Shown here: one piece after another, positions 33,177 through 41,209 of the stretch
How the letters are laid out: the number at the start of each line of letters is the position of its first letter
How positions within the stretch are numbered: position 1 is the first letter of the stretch
The notes under the pieces: model-generated
Database searches by the model: none
The model's input: only the letters and a program-made list of their open reading frames with translations
Told to the model about the DNA's origin: nothing
Made by a program: the position numbers and the translations under genes
From: Radicibacter daui
GTDB lineage: Bacteria > Pseudomonadota > Alphaproteobacteria > Radicibacterales > Radicibacteraceae
Length of the DNA stretch: 64,000 nt
Reading direction: 5' to 3'
Assembly: GCA_030657355.1 (NCBI GenBank)
Contig: CP131056.1
Span: 1,570,501-1,634,500 of the forward strand

Positions 33177-33268
33177 CGAAACCGGGCAAGCTGCTGGTGT
33201 TGTTGAAGTGCGGGGGCACTTCTGTAAAAGGCGGTTGTTGCCAGGGCGTGGTGCCCATCGGGGGTTCG

Positions 33269-34600
33269 ATGGTGGAAATGCGCAAGAGCCTGCGCCGGTT
33301 GCAGGCAAGACTGCTGGCGGGCCGGGGGGCCCGTTTCGTCCGGCTTGTCGTGCGCCGCATCCGGGAAGACCGGTTGCAGCAGGCCATTCCGGCACTGACC
33401 TACAATTCGCTGCTGGCGCTGGTGCCGCTGGTAACGGTGTGGGTGTCGGTCCTGTCGGCCATGTCGAATTTCAGCGGCCACATTTCCTCGGTCCAGGCCT
33501 CGATCATGAGCATGCTGGTGCCGGAGATCGGTGAAGCGGTGGGGCGCTACATCACCCAGTTCACCGCCCGGGCCGAGCGCATCGGCGCGGCAGGTACGAT
33601 CTTGCTGGTCATTACCAGCCTGATGCTGGTCTCCAACATCGAAACCACCTTCAACCGCATCTGGCGGGTGCGCCGGTCGCGCCCGACGGGACTGCGCGTG
33701 CTCTCCTACTGGGCACTGCTGAGCCTTGGGCCCATCCTGTTCACCGTCGCCGTTCTGGCATCGGACTGGTTTTTCCGCCTGCTGCGCGGCGCGGGCGTAG
33801 ACAGGATGGCCTTTGCCTGGGAACTCGGTGTGCGCTCGCTGCCCGTGCTGGCGGAGCTTCTGCTGCTCTCGTTGCTCTATGGTCTGCTGCCCAACCGCAA
33901 GGTGCGCTGGCTCGATGCCTGCACGGGCGCGGTGGTGGCAACGGTGATCCTGGAAGCCGCCAAGTTCTGTTTCGGTCTCTATCTCAGGGCCTATCCGGCC
34001 TATGGCAGCATTTACGGCGCGCTTTCCACGCTGATGATCTTCCTGCTCTGGGTCTATCTGCTCTGGAGTTCGGTGCTGGCAGGCGGCGTGATTGCGGCCT
34101 GCCTTCCCGAATGGCGGGCGGGTGCCGGCGAGAAGGGAGAAGAAAACCAGTGGCTGCAAGGCTCACAGCTCTCCCTCGCGCTAGGCATCTTTCGCGAGCT
34201 TTCGCTGGATCGGCGCGGGATTGACCGCGAAGGGCTGGTGCAGTTGCTGCGCCGGCCGAATGCCCTGATTGAACCGATGACGGAGCGGCTGCAGACGGCG
34301 GGGTATCTTGCCCGCAACGAGCATGAAAAGCTCTTTATCGCCTGCGATATCCATGGGCTGTCGCTGTGGCAGCTCAAGGTCGGGCTTGGCCTTGCCGCCG
34401 ATCAGGGATTGCCCGATCCGGCTCTGGCGCCGGATTGGCAAAAGCCCTTCATCGGCCTGATGCAGAAGCTGGCGGCAACCGAGGAGCAGCAGCTGGCGAT
34501 CAGCGTTGCCGATCTGGTGGAGGCGTTACCGCCCCGGCCCGCATCCGAGGGAAAGGTCGCTGACCGTCCGGGGGCAGAGGCGCTGAAGGCGGTCAGGTAA
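33269..34600 (+). CDS. YihY/BrkB family inner membrane protein (virulence factor BrkB-like, formerly 'RNase BN')
   Basis: Predicted integral membrane protein of 443 residues. The family core is clear: AIPALTYNSLLALVPLVTVW, ISNIETTFNRIW-like sequence at VSNIETTFNRIWRVRR, and YGSIYGALSTLMIFLLWVYL. About six membrane spans occupy residues 30-300, followed by a cytoplasmic C-terminal domain with a winged-helix flavour (about 310-420). The old RNase BN label for this family is not supported; its physiological role is uncertain. I start at ATG 33269, preceded by GGGGG; upstream codons are not protein-like. It ends eight bases from a convergent DnaJ-class gene. Confidence 0.85.
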   Translation: MVEMRKSLRRLQARLLAGRGARFVRLVVRRIREDRLQQAIPALTYNSLLALVPLVTVWVSVLSAMSNFSGHISSVQASIMSMLVPEIGEAVGRYITQFTARAERIGAAGTILLVITSLMLVSNIETTFNRIWRVRRSRPTGLRVLSYWALLSLGPILFTVAVLASDWFFRLLRGAGVDRMAFAWELGVRSLPVLAELLLLSLLYGLLPNRKVRWLDACTGAVVATVILEAAKFCFGLYLRAYPAYGSIYGALSTLMIFLLWVYLLWSSVLAGGVIAACLPEWRAGAGEKGEENQWLQGSQLSLALGIFRELSLDRRGIDREGLVQLLRRPNALIEPMTERLQTAGYLARNEHEKLFIACDIHGLSLWQLKVGLGLAADQGLPDPALAPDWQKPFIGLMQKLAATEEQQLAISVADLVEALPPRPASEGKVADRPGAEALKAVR

Positions 34601-34608
34601 CCGGCGCT

Positions 34609-35553
34609 TCAGCCCATCCCCGCTTTCTTGCGCACATCATACTCATGGTCCTTGGCCCACTTCTCCACGAACTGGGCCAGCTCATCATCCACAGTTTGCG
34701 GCAGCACCACCGTCAGGCTGACATACTGGTCGCCGCGCTGATGGCTGGTGGCGTCTTCCACGCCCTTGCCCTTGAGGCGCAGCTTGGTGCCGGTGTTCGA
34801 GCCGCGTGGAATGCGCAGCGACACCTTGCCGTCGATGGTCGGCACCTCGATGGAATTGCCGAGCACGGCTTCCTGCAGGGTCACCGGCACGGTGACGTGA
34901 ATGTCATTGCCGCGCCGCTCGAAGAAGGCGTGCGGCTCCACATGTACTTCAACGATGGCATCGCCAGCCCCGCCGCCGCCAAAGCCGGAGGTGCCCTGGC
35001 CCTTGAGGCGCAGTTTCTGGCCGTCCGTCGTACCGGGCTGGATGGAAACTTCGATGGTGCGCCCGGTGGTCAGCTCCAGCCGCCGCTTGGCGCCGCGCGC
35101 TGCTTCGATGAAGCTGACGGTGATGGAGTAGGCAACATCCGCGCCGCGTGAGGTCGGGCCCCGGCGTCCGCCGGCGCCGGCCCCGGCGCCTCGTGCGGCA
35201 CCACCAAAGGGACCGTCCTCGTCGCCGAACAGGTCCTTGAAGATGTCTTCGGCGGAAAAACCGCCAAAGCCTTCAGAGGCACCGGCGCTGGTGTTGTTGC
35301 GCCGGCGCGAGGAGGAACGGAAGCCGCGCTCCTGGCCGGAGGCGTCAATCTCGCCCCGGTCGAAGCGGGCGCGCTTGTCTGCGTCGGAAAGCAGGTCGTA
35401 TGCGGCGGTTACTTCCTTGAATCGCTGCTCGACCACGCTGTCACCGGGATTGAGGTCCGGGTGATATTGCTTGGCGAGCTTGCGGTACGCCTTCTTGATA
35501 TCGTCGGCGGAAGCGTCGCGGGAGACGCCGAGAAGCTGATAGGGGTCGCGCAT
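34609..35553 (-). CDS. DnaJ-class co-chaperone (CbpA-like, no zinc finger)
   Basis: Type II J-domain protein of 314 residues. Residues 1-70 are the J domain (DPYQLLGVSRDASADDIKKA with HPD in AKQYHPDLNPGD), then a Gly/Phe/Arg-rich linker to about residue 150, then the two substrate-binding beta domains (VSIQPGTTDGQKLRLKGQG and LRIPRGSNTGTKLRLKGKG). The four CxxCxGxG zinc repeats of DnaJ are absent, as in CbpA. It should stimulate DnaK ATPase. The start is set at MRDPYQLL (35553); the 39 codons before it in the same frame are not conserved J-protein sequence. Confidence 0.88.
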   Translation of the reverse strand: MRDPYQLLGVSRDASADDIKKAYRKLAKQYHPDLNPGDSVVEQRFKEVTAAYDLLSDADKRARFDRGEIDASGQERGFRSSSRRRNNTSAGASEGFGGFSAEDIFKDLFGDEDGPFGGAARGAGAGAGGRRGPTSRGADVAYSITVSFIEAARGAKRRLELTTGRTIEVSIQPGTTDGQKLRLKGQGTSGFGGGGAGDAIVEVHVEPHAFFERRGNDIHVTVPVTLQEAVLGNSIEVPTIDGKVSLRIPRGSNTGTKLRLKGKGVEDATSHQRGDQYVSLTVVLPQTVDDELAQFVEKWAKDHEYDVRKKAGMG

Positions 35554-35632
35554 GCGTCCTGGGATCGGTGGGCCGGTGACGGCAGTGTCTCGGGAGCGCT
35601 CCCCGGTGCGGGCAGCGCAGGTCTGATGCAGA

Positions 35633-35663
35633 AATATAAAGGGTGGCGCCAAAGACGCCACCC
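35633..35663 (-). terminator. Intrinsic terminator downstream of the glycine-zipper lipoprotein gene
   Basis: Eight-bp stem GGGTGGCG / CGCCACCC (35641-35648 with 35656-35663). On the minus strand it is followed by the T-rich run TTTATATTT. Confidence 0.75.
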
Positions 35664-35702
35664 TCATCATGTCCTGAAATCCGAAGAGCCGAAGCTTTTG
35701 GA

Positions 35703-36185
35703 TCAGTTGACGACCTGCCAGGTGCCATCTGGATTGCGGCAGGCCGTGCCCACAGCTTCCTGCGGCTGGTCGCCGATATAGACGGTGTTGCGGTATTCGC
35801 GGCAGTAGCGGCCATTGGCACTGGTGCCGTCACGCACCGGGGTCACAGTGCCGTGGTGGCCGCTATCCGGGTTGTTCCAGCTGATGGTTTCGCCAACCGG
35901 CGCGGTGTGGGCGGAGTCGGCTGCCTGTTCGGCATACATCTGGTCAGCCTTGTCGAGGCTGGCGCCGATGTTGGAGCCCAGCAGGGCGCCCAGCACCGCG
36001 CCGGCGCCGGTAGCCCAGAGCCTGCCGCTGCCGCCGCCGATCTGCGAACCGGCAAGGCCGCCCAGCACGGCGCCGCCGAGGCCGCCAACCGTCTGCTTCG
36101 TGCCGCCGGTCTGGCAGGCCGAAAGCGCGAGAGCGGAAATGGTCGCTATAGCGATGGAGCGGGCAATCGACTTGCTCGTGATCAT
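35703..36185 (-). CDS. Glycine-zipper outer-membrane lipoprotein (17-kDa surface antigen / RT0821-like)
   Basis: Lipoprotein precursor of 160 residues. A signal peptide ends in lipobox LSAC (Cys24). A glycine-zipper segment (VGGLGGAVLGGLAGSQIGGG, then AGAVLGALLGSNIG) occupies residues 33-75 and probably inserts in the outer membrane. The C-terminal domain contains CREYRNTVYIGDQPQEAVGT and two Cys that may form a disulfide. Related rickettsial 17-kDa antigens have the same layout. Role: envelope structure, not catalysis. Followed by its own terminator, so probably monocistronic. Confidence 0.85.
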   Translation of the reverse strand: MITSKSIARSIAIATISALALSACQTGGTKQTVGGLGGAVLGGLAGSQIGGGSGRLWATGAGAVLGALLGSNIGASLDKADQMYAEQAADSAHTAPVGETISWNNPDSGHHGTVTPVRDGTSANGRYCREYRNTVYIGDQPQEAVGTACRNPDGTWQVVN

Positions 36186-36437
36186 GGTTGCAGTTTCCGT
36201 TGTGTGATCCGGAAAGGAGTTTGGTTCTAAACGCCTGGATCGATAGGTAGGTTGCGAGTGTTCAAGACTTGAAGCGCATTACCAGTGATGTTCGTGCGCG
36301 AGCGGTGCCTGTCAAGGCCGCCTCGCTTGCCGATCGTGCGGTGTTGCAACTAAGGGCTTGCGCGGGCGGCAGAAAGACGCCTTGCTTCAGGTTCAACCTA
36401 ACCAGTTCATTAAGGCGGAAAGAAGGCCCGGCGGTAA

Positions 36438-37031
36438 ATGCAGGACGACCTGATAGTGGCAGATCCCTATGCTCTTTTCGGGAGCTGGCTGGACGAAGCC
36501 GGCAAGAGCGAACCCAACGATGCCAACGCGATGAGCCTTGCGACGGTAGACGGTGACGGCATGCCCTCCGTGCGTGTCGTGCTGCTCAAGGATTTCGACG
36601 AGCGCGGCTTCGTTTTTTATACCAATACCGAGAGCGACAAGGGCCGCCAGCTGCTTGGTCACCCCAAGGCGGCGCTGTGTTTCCACTGGAAGAGCCTGCG
36701 CCGCCAGGTGCGGGTCTGGGGCGATACCAGCCTGGTGAGCGCCGGCGAGGCGGATGAATATTATCATAGCCGTCCACGCGGTTCGCAGATCGGCGCCTGG
36801 GCCTCGCAGCAGTCGCGCCCGCTGGACAGCCGCGCGACGCTGGAGCGCCGCGTCGCGGACTTCACGGCGCAGTATGGCGTTGGCGAGATTCCCCGGCCCG
36901 ACCACTGGACGGGTTTCCGGATCGCTCCGCGCCGCATCGAATTCTGGCGTGACCGCGAATTCCGCCTGCATGACCGCATGGTCTACACCCGCGCCAACGC
37001 GGGCTGGACGACCGAGCGGCTCTATCCCTGA
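36438..37031 (+). CDS. pdxH: Pyridoxamine 5'-phosphate oxidase
   Basis: FMN enzyme of 197 residues making pyridoxal 5'-phosphate from PNP or PMP. Conserved stretches are [51 protein letters not shown] and [19 protein letters not shown]. The stop TGA shares a base with the ATG of the MlaE-like gene (TGATG), so the vitamin gene and the lipid-transport operon are translationally coupled, an unusual partnership. Intergenic sequence upstream (about 250 bases) separates it from the divergent lipoprotein gene and shows no clear element. Confidence 0.95.
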   Translation: MQDDLIVADPYALFGSWLDEAGKSEPNDANAMSLATVDGDGMPSVRVVLLKDFDERGFVFYTNTESDKGRQLLGHPKAALCFHWKSLRRQVRVWGDTSLVSAGEADEYYHSRPRGSQIGAWASQQSRPLDSRATLERRVADFTAQYGVGEIPRPDHWTGFRIAPRRIEFWRDREFRLHDRMVYTRANAGWTTERLYP

Positions 37032-38221
37032 TGGCGGGTCGCGCCGCATCCCATACCGACGCCACGCTCGGCATCGAGCAGAGCGGGCGCTGGTCGGTGC
37101 TGATGCTGGGGGGCGACTGGATCGCCGCCACGGCAACGGCCGCGGATGCGGCGCTTGTCCGGGCCCTGTCCGGCAAGCTGGAAAAGGGCTTTCCGCCGGA
37201 CTTTGCCGTTGGCGATACGGCGAGCGAGATAGCCATCGATATCAGCGGCGTCGGCCAGCTCGACATTACCGGTGCCTGGCTTATTCATCGCACCCGGACA
37301 GAGCTGGAGGAATGTAGCCTCGGCACCCGGCTCTCCGGCGCCAGCGCCGAGCACCGGCAGCTGATCGACCGCGTGGCGGAAGCCGAACATCCGCCGCCCG
37401 AGCCGGCGCCCAGAGAAAACTGGGGCGTTACCGTTCTGGCGCGTATCGGCCGTGGCATGATCGGGGTCGGGCAGGAACTGCGCGACCTGACGGGCTTTTT
37501 TGGTCTGCTGCTAACGGTCGCGCTGCGCACCCTCATCAATCCCGCGCGCCTGCGCCGGACGGCCACCGTGCATCACATGGAGCAGGTGGGGCTCAATGCC
37601 GTGCCCATCGTCATGCTGATGTCTTTCCTGGTGGGCGTCGTGCTGGCCTTCCAGGGTGCGCAGCAATTGCAGGCCTTCGGCGCTGAAATCTACACCGTCA
37701 ATCTCGTCGCGCTGTCGGTTATGCGTGAGATCGGCGTGCTGATGACGGCTATTCTGGTTGCCGGCCGGTCCGGCAGTGCTTTCACGGCTGAAATCGGCTC
37801 GATGAAGCTGCGCGAGGAAGTAGACGCCATGCTGACCCTCGGGCTGGACCCGATGGAAACGCTGGTGCTGCCGCGGGTCGTCGCGCTGGTTCTTATGTTG
37901 CCGGTACTCACCTTTCTGGCCGATATCGCCGGCCTGCTGGGGGGTATTTTGATGGCGTGGGGCGCGCTCGACGTCTCACCGGGCCTTTTTCTCGTACGCC
38001 TGCAAACGACGACGGACATCCGGCACTTCTGGCTCGGCATGGCAAAGGCACCGGTTTTTGCCGTGGTGATTGCCATGGTAGGCTGCCGGCTGGGGCTCAA
38101 CGTCAGTGGCAGCGCCGAATCCCTCGGCCGCCTCACCACGCGCTCGGTGGTGGTCTCCATCTTCCTCGTCATTATCCTCGACGCACTGTTCTCGGTGCTG
38201 TTTTCCTCGATGGGGATCTGA
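37031..38221 (+). CDS. mlaE: MlaE-family lipid ABC transporter permease with N-terminal STAS domain
   Basis: Permease of 396 residues for an Mla/MCE-type phospholipid transporter at the inner membrane. Residues 1-125 form a STAS-like domain (IAIDISGVGQLDITGAWLIH), which in E. coli is the separate protein MlaB. The permease part follows from about 135, with VGLNAVPIVMLMSFLVGVVL, AVSVMREIGVLMTAILVAGR-like sequence at ALSVMREIGVLMTAI, and GSMKLREEVDAMLTLGLDP. The fusion explains why no mlaB gene occurs in the operon. Overlaps pdxH by one base; the ATPase gene follows two bases after its stop. Confidence 0.9.
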   Translation: MAGRAASHTDATLGIEQSGRWSVLMLGGDWIAATATAADAALVRALSGKLEKGFPPDFAVGDTASEIAIDISGVGQLDITGAWLIHRTRTELEECSLGTRLSGASAEHRQLIDRVAEAEHPPPEPAPRENWGVTVLARIGRGMIGVGQELRDLTGFFGLLLTVALRTLINPARLRRTATVHHMEQVGLNAVPIVMLMSFLVGVVLAFQGAQQLQAFGAEIYTVNLVALSVMREIGVLMTAILVAGRSGSAFTAEIGSMKLREEVDAMLTLGLDPMETLVLPRVVALVLMLPVLTFLADIAGLLGGILMAWGALDVSPGLFLVRLQTTTDIRHFWLGMAKAPVFAVVIAMVGCRLGLNVSGSAESLGRLTTRSVVVSIFLVIILDALFSVLFSSMGI

Positions 38222-38223
38222 CG

Positions 38224-39096
38224 ATGAACGGGACGCTGCGGGCTGTGACGGACGAGCACGGGGACGGGGCGGCCATCATCTCCGTGCGTGGCATCGTGAA
38301 CCGCTTCGGGCGGCAGACGGTGCATGACGGTGTCGATCTTGATCTTTATCGCGGCGAGGTTCTCGGTGTCGTTGGTGGCTCGGGCACGGGCAAATCCGTG
38401 CTGCTGCGCACCATCGTCGGGCTCAACCGACCGCAGGCCGGCGAGATTTCTCTTTTCGGCCAGCCTGTTTCCGCCATGTCCGACGAGGAGCGCCGCCGGG
38501 TCGGGCAGCGCTGGGGCGTGCTGTTTCAGGACGGAGCCCTGTTCTCCGCGCTGACCGTGGCGCAAAACATCCAGGTGCCGATGCGCGAACATCTGCGCAT
38601 GCCGCAGCGGCTGATGGACGAGCTGGCGGCGCTGAAGATCGCGATGGTCGGTCTGCCGCCGGAGGCGGGTGCCAAGTTTCCGTCAGAGCTTTCGGGCGGC
38701 ATGCGCAAGCGCGCCGGCCTCGCCCGCGCGCTGGCACTTGATCCGGAAGTGGTCTTCCTTGACGAGCCGACAGCCGGGCTCGATCCCATCGGCGCGGCAG
38801 CTTTCGATGCGCTGATTGCGGAACTGCGTGACCGCATCGGCCTTTCTGTCTTCATGGTGACCCATGATCTCGACAGCCTCACCACGGTGTGTAACCGCAT
38901 CGCCGTGCTGGCCGAAAAGCGGGTGCTTGTGACCGGCGACATGGATACCATGCTCGCCAACGATCATCCGTGGGTGCGGGAATATTTTCACGGGCCGCGC
39001 GCCCGGGCGGCGCTTGCTTCATCAGGGGAGCAAACGCAACCGGCGCAGGCCGGCACGGCATATCCTGAAAAAGCTGACCCCGAAAAAGCTGACTAG
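38224..39096 (+). CDS. mlaF: MlaF-family lipid ABC transporter ATP-binding protein
   Basis: ATPase of 290 residues driving the Mla-type transporter. Walker A is GGSGTGKSV, the signature LSGGMRKRAGLARALALDPE, Walker B VVFLDEPTAGLDPI and the H-loop VTHDLDSL. GGMRKRAG is typical of MlaF rather than of importers. The start is ATG 38224, three bases after the permease stop. A C-terminal extension of about 30 residues contains a short repeated peptide (PEKADPEKAD), probably disordered. Confidence 0.92.
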   Translation: MNGTLRAVTDEHGDGAAIISVRGIVNRFGRQTVHDGVDLDLYRGEVLGVVGGSGTGKSVLLRTIVGLNRPQAGEISLFGQPVSAMSDEERRRVGQRWGVLFQDGALFSALTVAQNIQVPMREHLRMPQRLMDELAALKIAMVGLPPEAGAKFPSELSGGMRKRAGLARALALDPEVVFLDEPTAGLDPIGAAAFDALIAELRDRIGLSVFMVTHDLDSLTTVCNRIAVLAEKRVLVTGDMDTMLANDHPWVREYFHGPRARAALASSGEQTQPAQAGTAYPEKADPEKAD

Positions 39097-39108
39097 GACG
39101 GGCAACAG

Positions 39109-40095
39109 ATGGAAACCAACGCACGCCATGTCTTGATCGGCAGCTTCACCCTCGTGGTGGTGCTCCTCGGTATCGTCTTTGCCGTCTGGCTCTCCAAGGC
39201 GCAGTTCGAAGATGATTTCACCTATTATCGCCTGTCCTTTCCGGCGCCGATCTCCGGCCTTGGCAAGGCAAGCCGGGTGCGCTTCAACGGTATCGATGTT
39301 GGCGAGGTCACCGATATCCGCATCGATGGCGAGCGGCCGGACCGTGTTCGGGTCATCATTCGCATCGATAGCGGCACGCCGGTGCGCACGGATTCCATCG
39401 GCCGGGTAGAGCTGACCGGCCTTGCCGGCACGTCCATCGTGCAGATCTCGGGCGGCTCGGCGGATGCGCCGCTGCTCCGGCCCGAGCCGGGCCAGAACAT
39501 GGCCAAGATCCCGGCGCGCCAATCGACGGTGCAGCAGCTTTTCGACAACGCGCCCGATCTCATGAATGCCATCGGCGCGCTGGTGAATGACGCGCGCGGC
39601 GCTTTCAGCCCGGCCAACCAGCAGGCCATTTCCGGGCTGCTCTCCAACCTCAATACGGTGAGCGGGGTGCTGGCCGAGCGCAAGCAGGCCATCGGCGAGA
39701 GCGTGGACAATGTGCGCGAGGTGACCGGCGAACTGAGCCAGCTGTCACAGCGCCTGACCCAGCTCGCGGCCCGGCTTGAAGGTACCACCGACAAGCTCAA
39801 CGGCACGATCGACAGCGCCAACGGCCTGCTTTCCGGCGATGTGAAGGATATCGTCTCCATCGCACGCGACGCTGCCGCCAACATCGACCGGGTCGCCGGG
39901 CAGCTCGACATCATGCTGGATGAGAGCGGGCCGAGCGTGACCAACTTCGCCAATGGCGGGCTCGACCAGATTTCCCGCTTCATGGTCGAGGCGCGGCAGC
40001 TGGCTGCCTCTCTCAACGACCTCGTCCAGAAAATCCAGAGCGATCCCCCTCGCTTCCTGCTCGGAACCCAGGCCAAGGAGTACAAGCTGCCATGA
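39109..40095 (+). CDS. mlaD: MlaD-family MCE-domain substrate-binding protein
   Basis: Periplasmic lipid-binding component of 328 residues, anchored by one N-terminal helix (HVLIGSFTLVVVLLGIVFAV). The MCE domain spans about residues 38-115 (YYRLSFPAPISGLGKASRVR, then FNGIDVGEVTDIRID and GLAGTSIVQISGG). After it comes a long helical region with LSQLSQRLTQLAARLEGT that may build the hydrophobic channel or coiled coil of longer MCE proteins. It is longer than E. coli MlaD, nearer to PqiB/YebT-like or rhizobial forms. Its stop overlaps the next start by four bases. Confidence 0.9.
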   Translation: METNARHVLIGSFTLVVVLLGIVFAVWLSKAQFEDDFTYYRLSFPAPISGLGKASRVRFNGIDVGEVTDIRIDGERPDRVRVIIRIDSGTPVRTDSIGRVELTGLAGTSIVQISGGSADAPLLRPEPGQNMAKIPARQSTVQQLFDNAPDLMNAIGALVNDARGAFSPANQQAISGLLSNLNTVSGVLAERKQAIGESVDNVREVTGELSQLSQRLTQLAARLEGTTDKLNGTIDSANGLLSGDVKDIVSIARDAAANIDRVAGQLDIMLDESGPSVTNFANGGLDQISRFMVEARQLAASLNDLVQKIQSDPPRFLLGTQAKEYKLP

Positions 40096-40769
40096 GCATG
40101 AGCCGCCGCGCCTTTGCCCGTTTTGGCATGCTTGCCGCCAGCGCCGCCCTGCTTGCCGGTTGCGGCGCCCTTGGGGCTGTGGACGATGCCGGCAGTGCCC
40201 CGCAGCTTTATGACCTTGTGCCGCCCTCCCGCCAGCTCTCCGCGATGCCGCTCGCCATGCCGCTGCAACTGGTGATCGCCGAGCCGGATGCCTCCGGCGG
40301 GGTGGAAGGCAATCGCATCACGCTGAAACCGTCGCCGGTCGAGGTGCAGTATTATGCCGGAGCGCGCTGGGTGGACCGTACGCCGCGCCTTGTGCAGACG
40401 CTGCTGATGGAAGATGTCGAGGCGATGGGGCTGGTTGCCTCCGTCGAGCGCCAGTCCGTCGGCGTGCGCGGCGACTATATGCTGAAGTCTGACATCCGCA
40501 GCTTCGAGGCGGTTTATAACGGCACGCCCGGCGACCAGAATCCGCCGACGGTAACGGTTGCCATCAACTTCAAGCTGGTACGCCAGCGCGATGGCCGCAT
40601 CGTCGGCTCCCGGACCTTTGAGGCCACCGGTCCGGCCGCCGCCAACCGCATCGACAGCATCGTCGGCGCCTTCGATGCCCAGCTGGGTGCGGTGCTGGGC
40701 CAGGAAGCGCGCTGGCTGCGCGATCTGCTGGATGGCGAGATGGCCAGCGGGGCGATGAAGAAGCCTTGA
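40092..40769 (+). CDS. ABC-type transport auxiliary lipoprotein (PqiC-like)
   Basis: Lipoprotein of 225 residues of the ABC_trans_aux/PqiC family. The signal (ARFGMLAASAALLAGCG) has a lipobox with Cys near residue 25. The mature part contains LYDLVPPSR, VEVQYYAGARWVDRTPRLVQ and TLLMEDVEAMGLV, typical of outer-membrane-tethered partners of MCE transporters. It replaces MlaC/MlaA in this type of operon and probably receives or stabilises the MCE tunnel. A terminator follows. Confidence 0.86.
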   Translation: MSMSRRAFARFGMLAASAALLAGCGALGAVDDAGSAPQLYDLVPPSRQLSAMPLAMPLQLVIAEPDASGGVEGNRITLKPSPVEVQYYAGARWVDRTPRLVQTLLMEDVEAMGLVASVERQSVGVRGDYMLKSDIRSFEAVYNGTPGDQNPPTVTVAINFKLVRQRDGRIVGSRTFEATGPAAANRIDSIVGAFDAQLGAVLGQEARWLRDLLDGEMASGAMKKP

Positions 40770-40812
40770 GGCTCTCGAAGGCCGGCAGTGCGTGAGCGCG
40801 CTTAAAAGCGAA

Positions 40813-40835
40813 AGGGCCCTGAGGGGCCCTTTTTT
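40813..40835 (+). terminator. Intrinsic terminator of the pdxH-mla operon
   Basis: Seven-bp stem AGGGCCC / GGGCCCT (40813-40819 with 40824-40830), four-base loop, followed by T5 and TGT. Confidence 0.9.
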
Positions 40836-40861
40836 GTATTCAGCAGTAACGGCAGCCGAAT

Positions 40862-41071
40862 TCAGACGCTGATATCGAGGTTCGTGCCGCGCGGGCCGGC
40901 CTGGGGCAGGCCGTCGAGCATCTTGTTCACCAGGGTCTCGGTGAGATCCATCGTCTTGCGCAGCAGGGAAACGGCCGGATCGGTCGGCACATCACTGCTG
41001 CCGGCAGACGCCGAACCAGTGCCCTGCATCATGGCGGACGGGGTTAGCGATGTTGCGGAACCTACGTTCAT
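40862..41071 (-). CDS. YjfB-like small protein (putative motility-associated family)
   Basis: Protein of 69 residues. The C-terminal two thirds (AVSLLRKTMDLTETLVNKML, then DGLPQ and a GTNLDIS tail) match the layout of the short YjfB family, small helical proteins described as putative motility proteins. The N-terminal third is Ser/Ala/Gly rich and probably disordered. The start has a GAGGTTCAGGT region upstream on the minus strand. No flagellar gene is nearby, so the family label does not give a function here. Confidence 0.6.
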   Translation of the reverse strand: MNVGSATSLTPSAMMQGTGSASAGSSDVPTDPAVSLLRKTMDLTETLVNKMLDGLPQAGPRGTNLDISV

Positions 41072-41209
41072 ACCTGAACCTCATGCCATCAGCTGGCGGT
41101 CAAAGCGCATACGTGCACTAGAGAAACATAGCACGGTTGGCCGCCCGCGTCACCCCGCCGCATGATTTTACGGGGTGGCGAAGGGCAGCGGGTTGATTCT
41201 GCTACTCTT

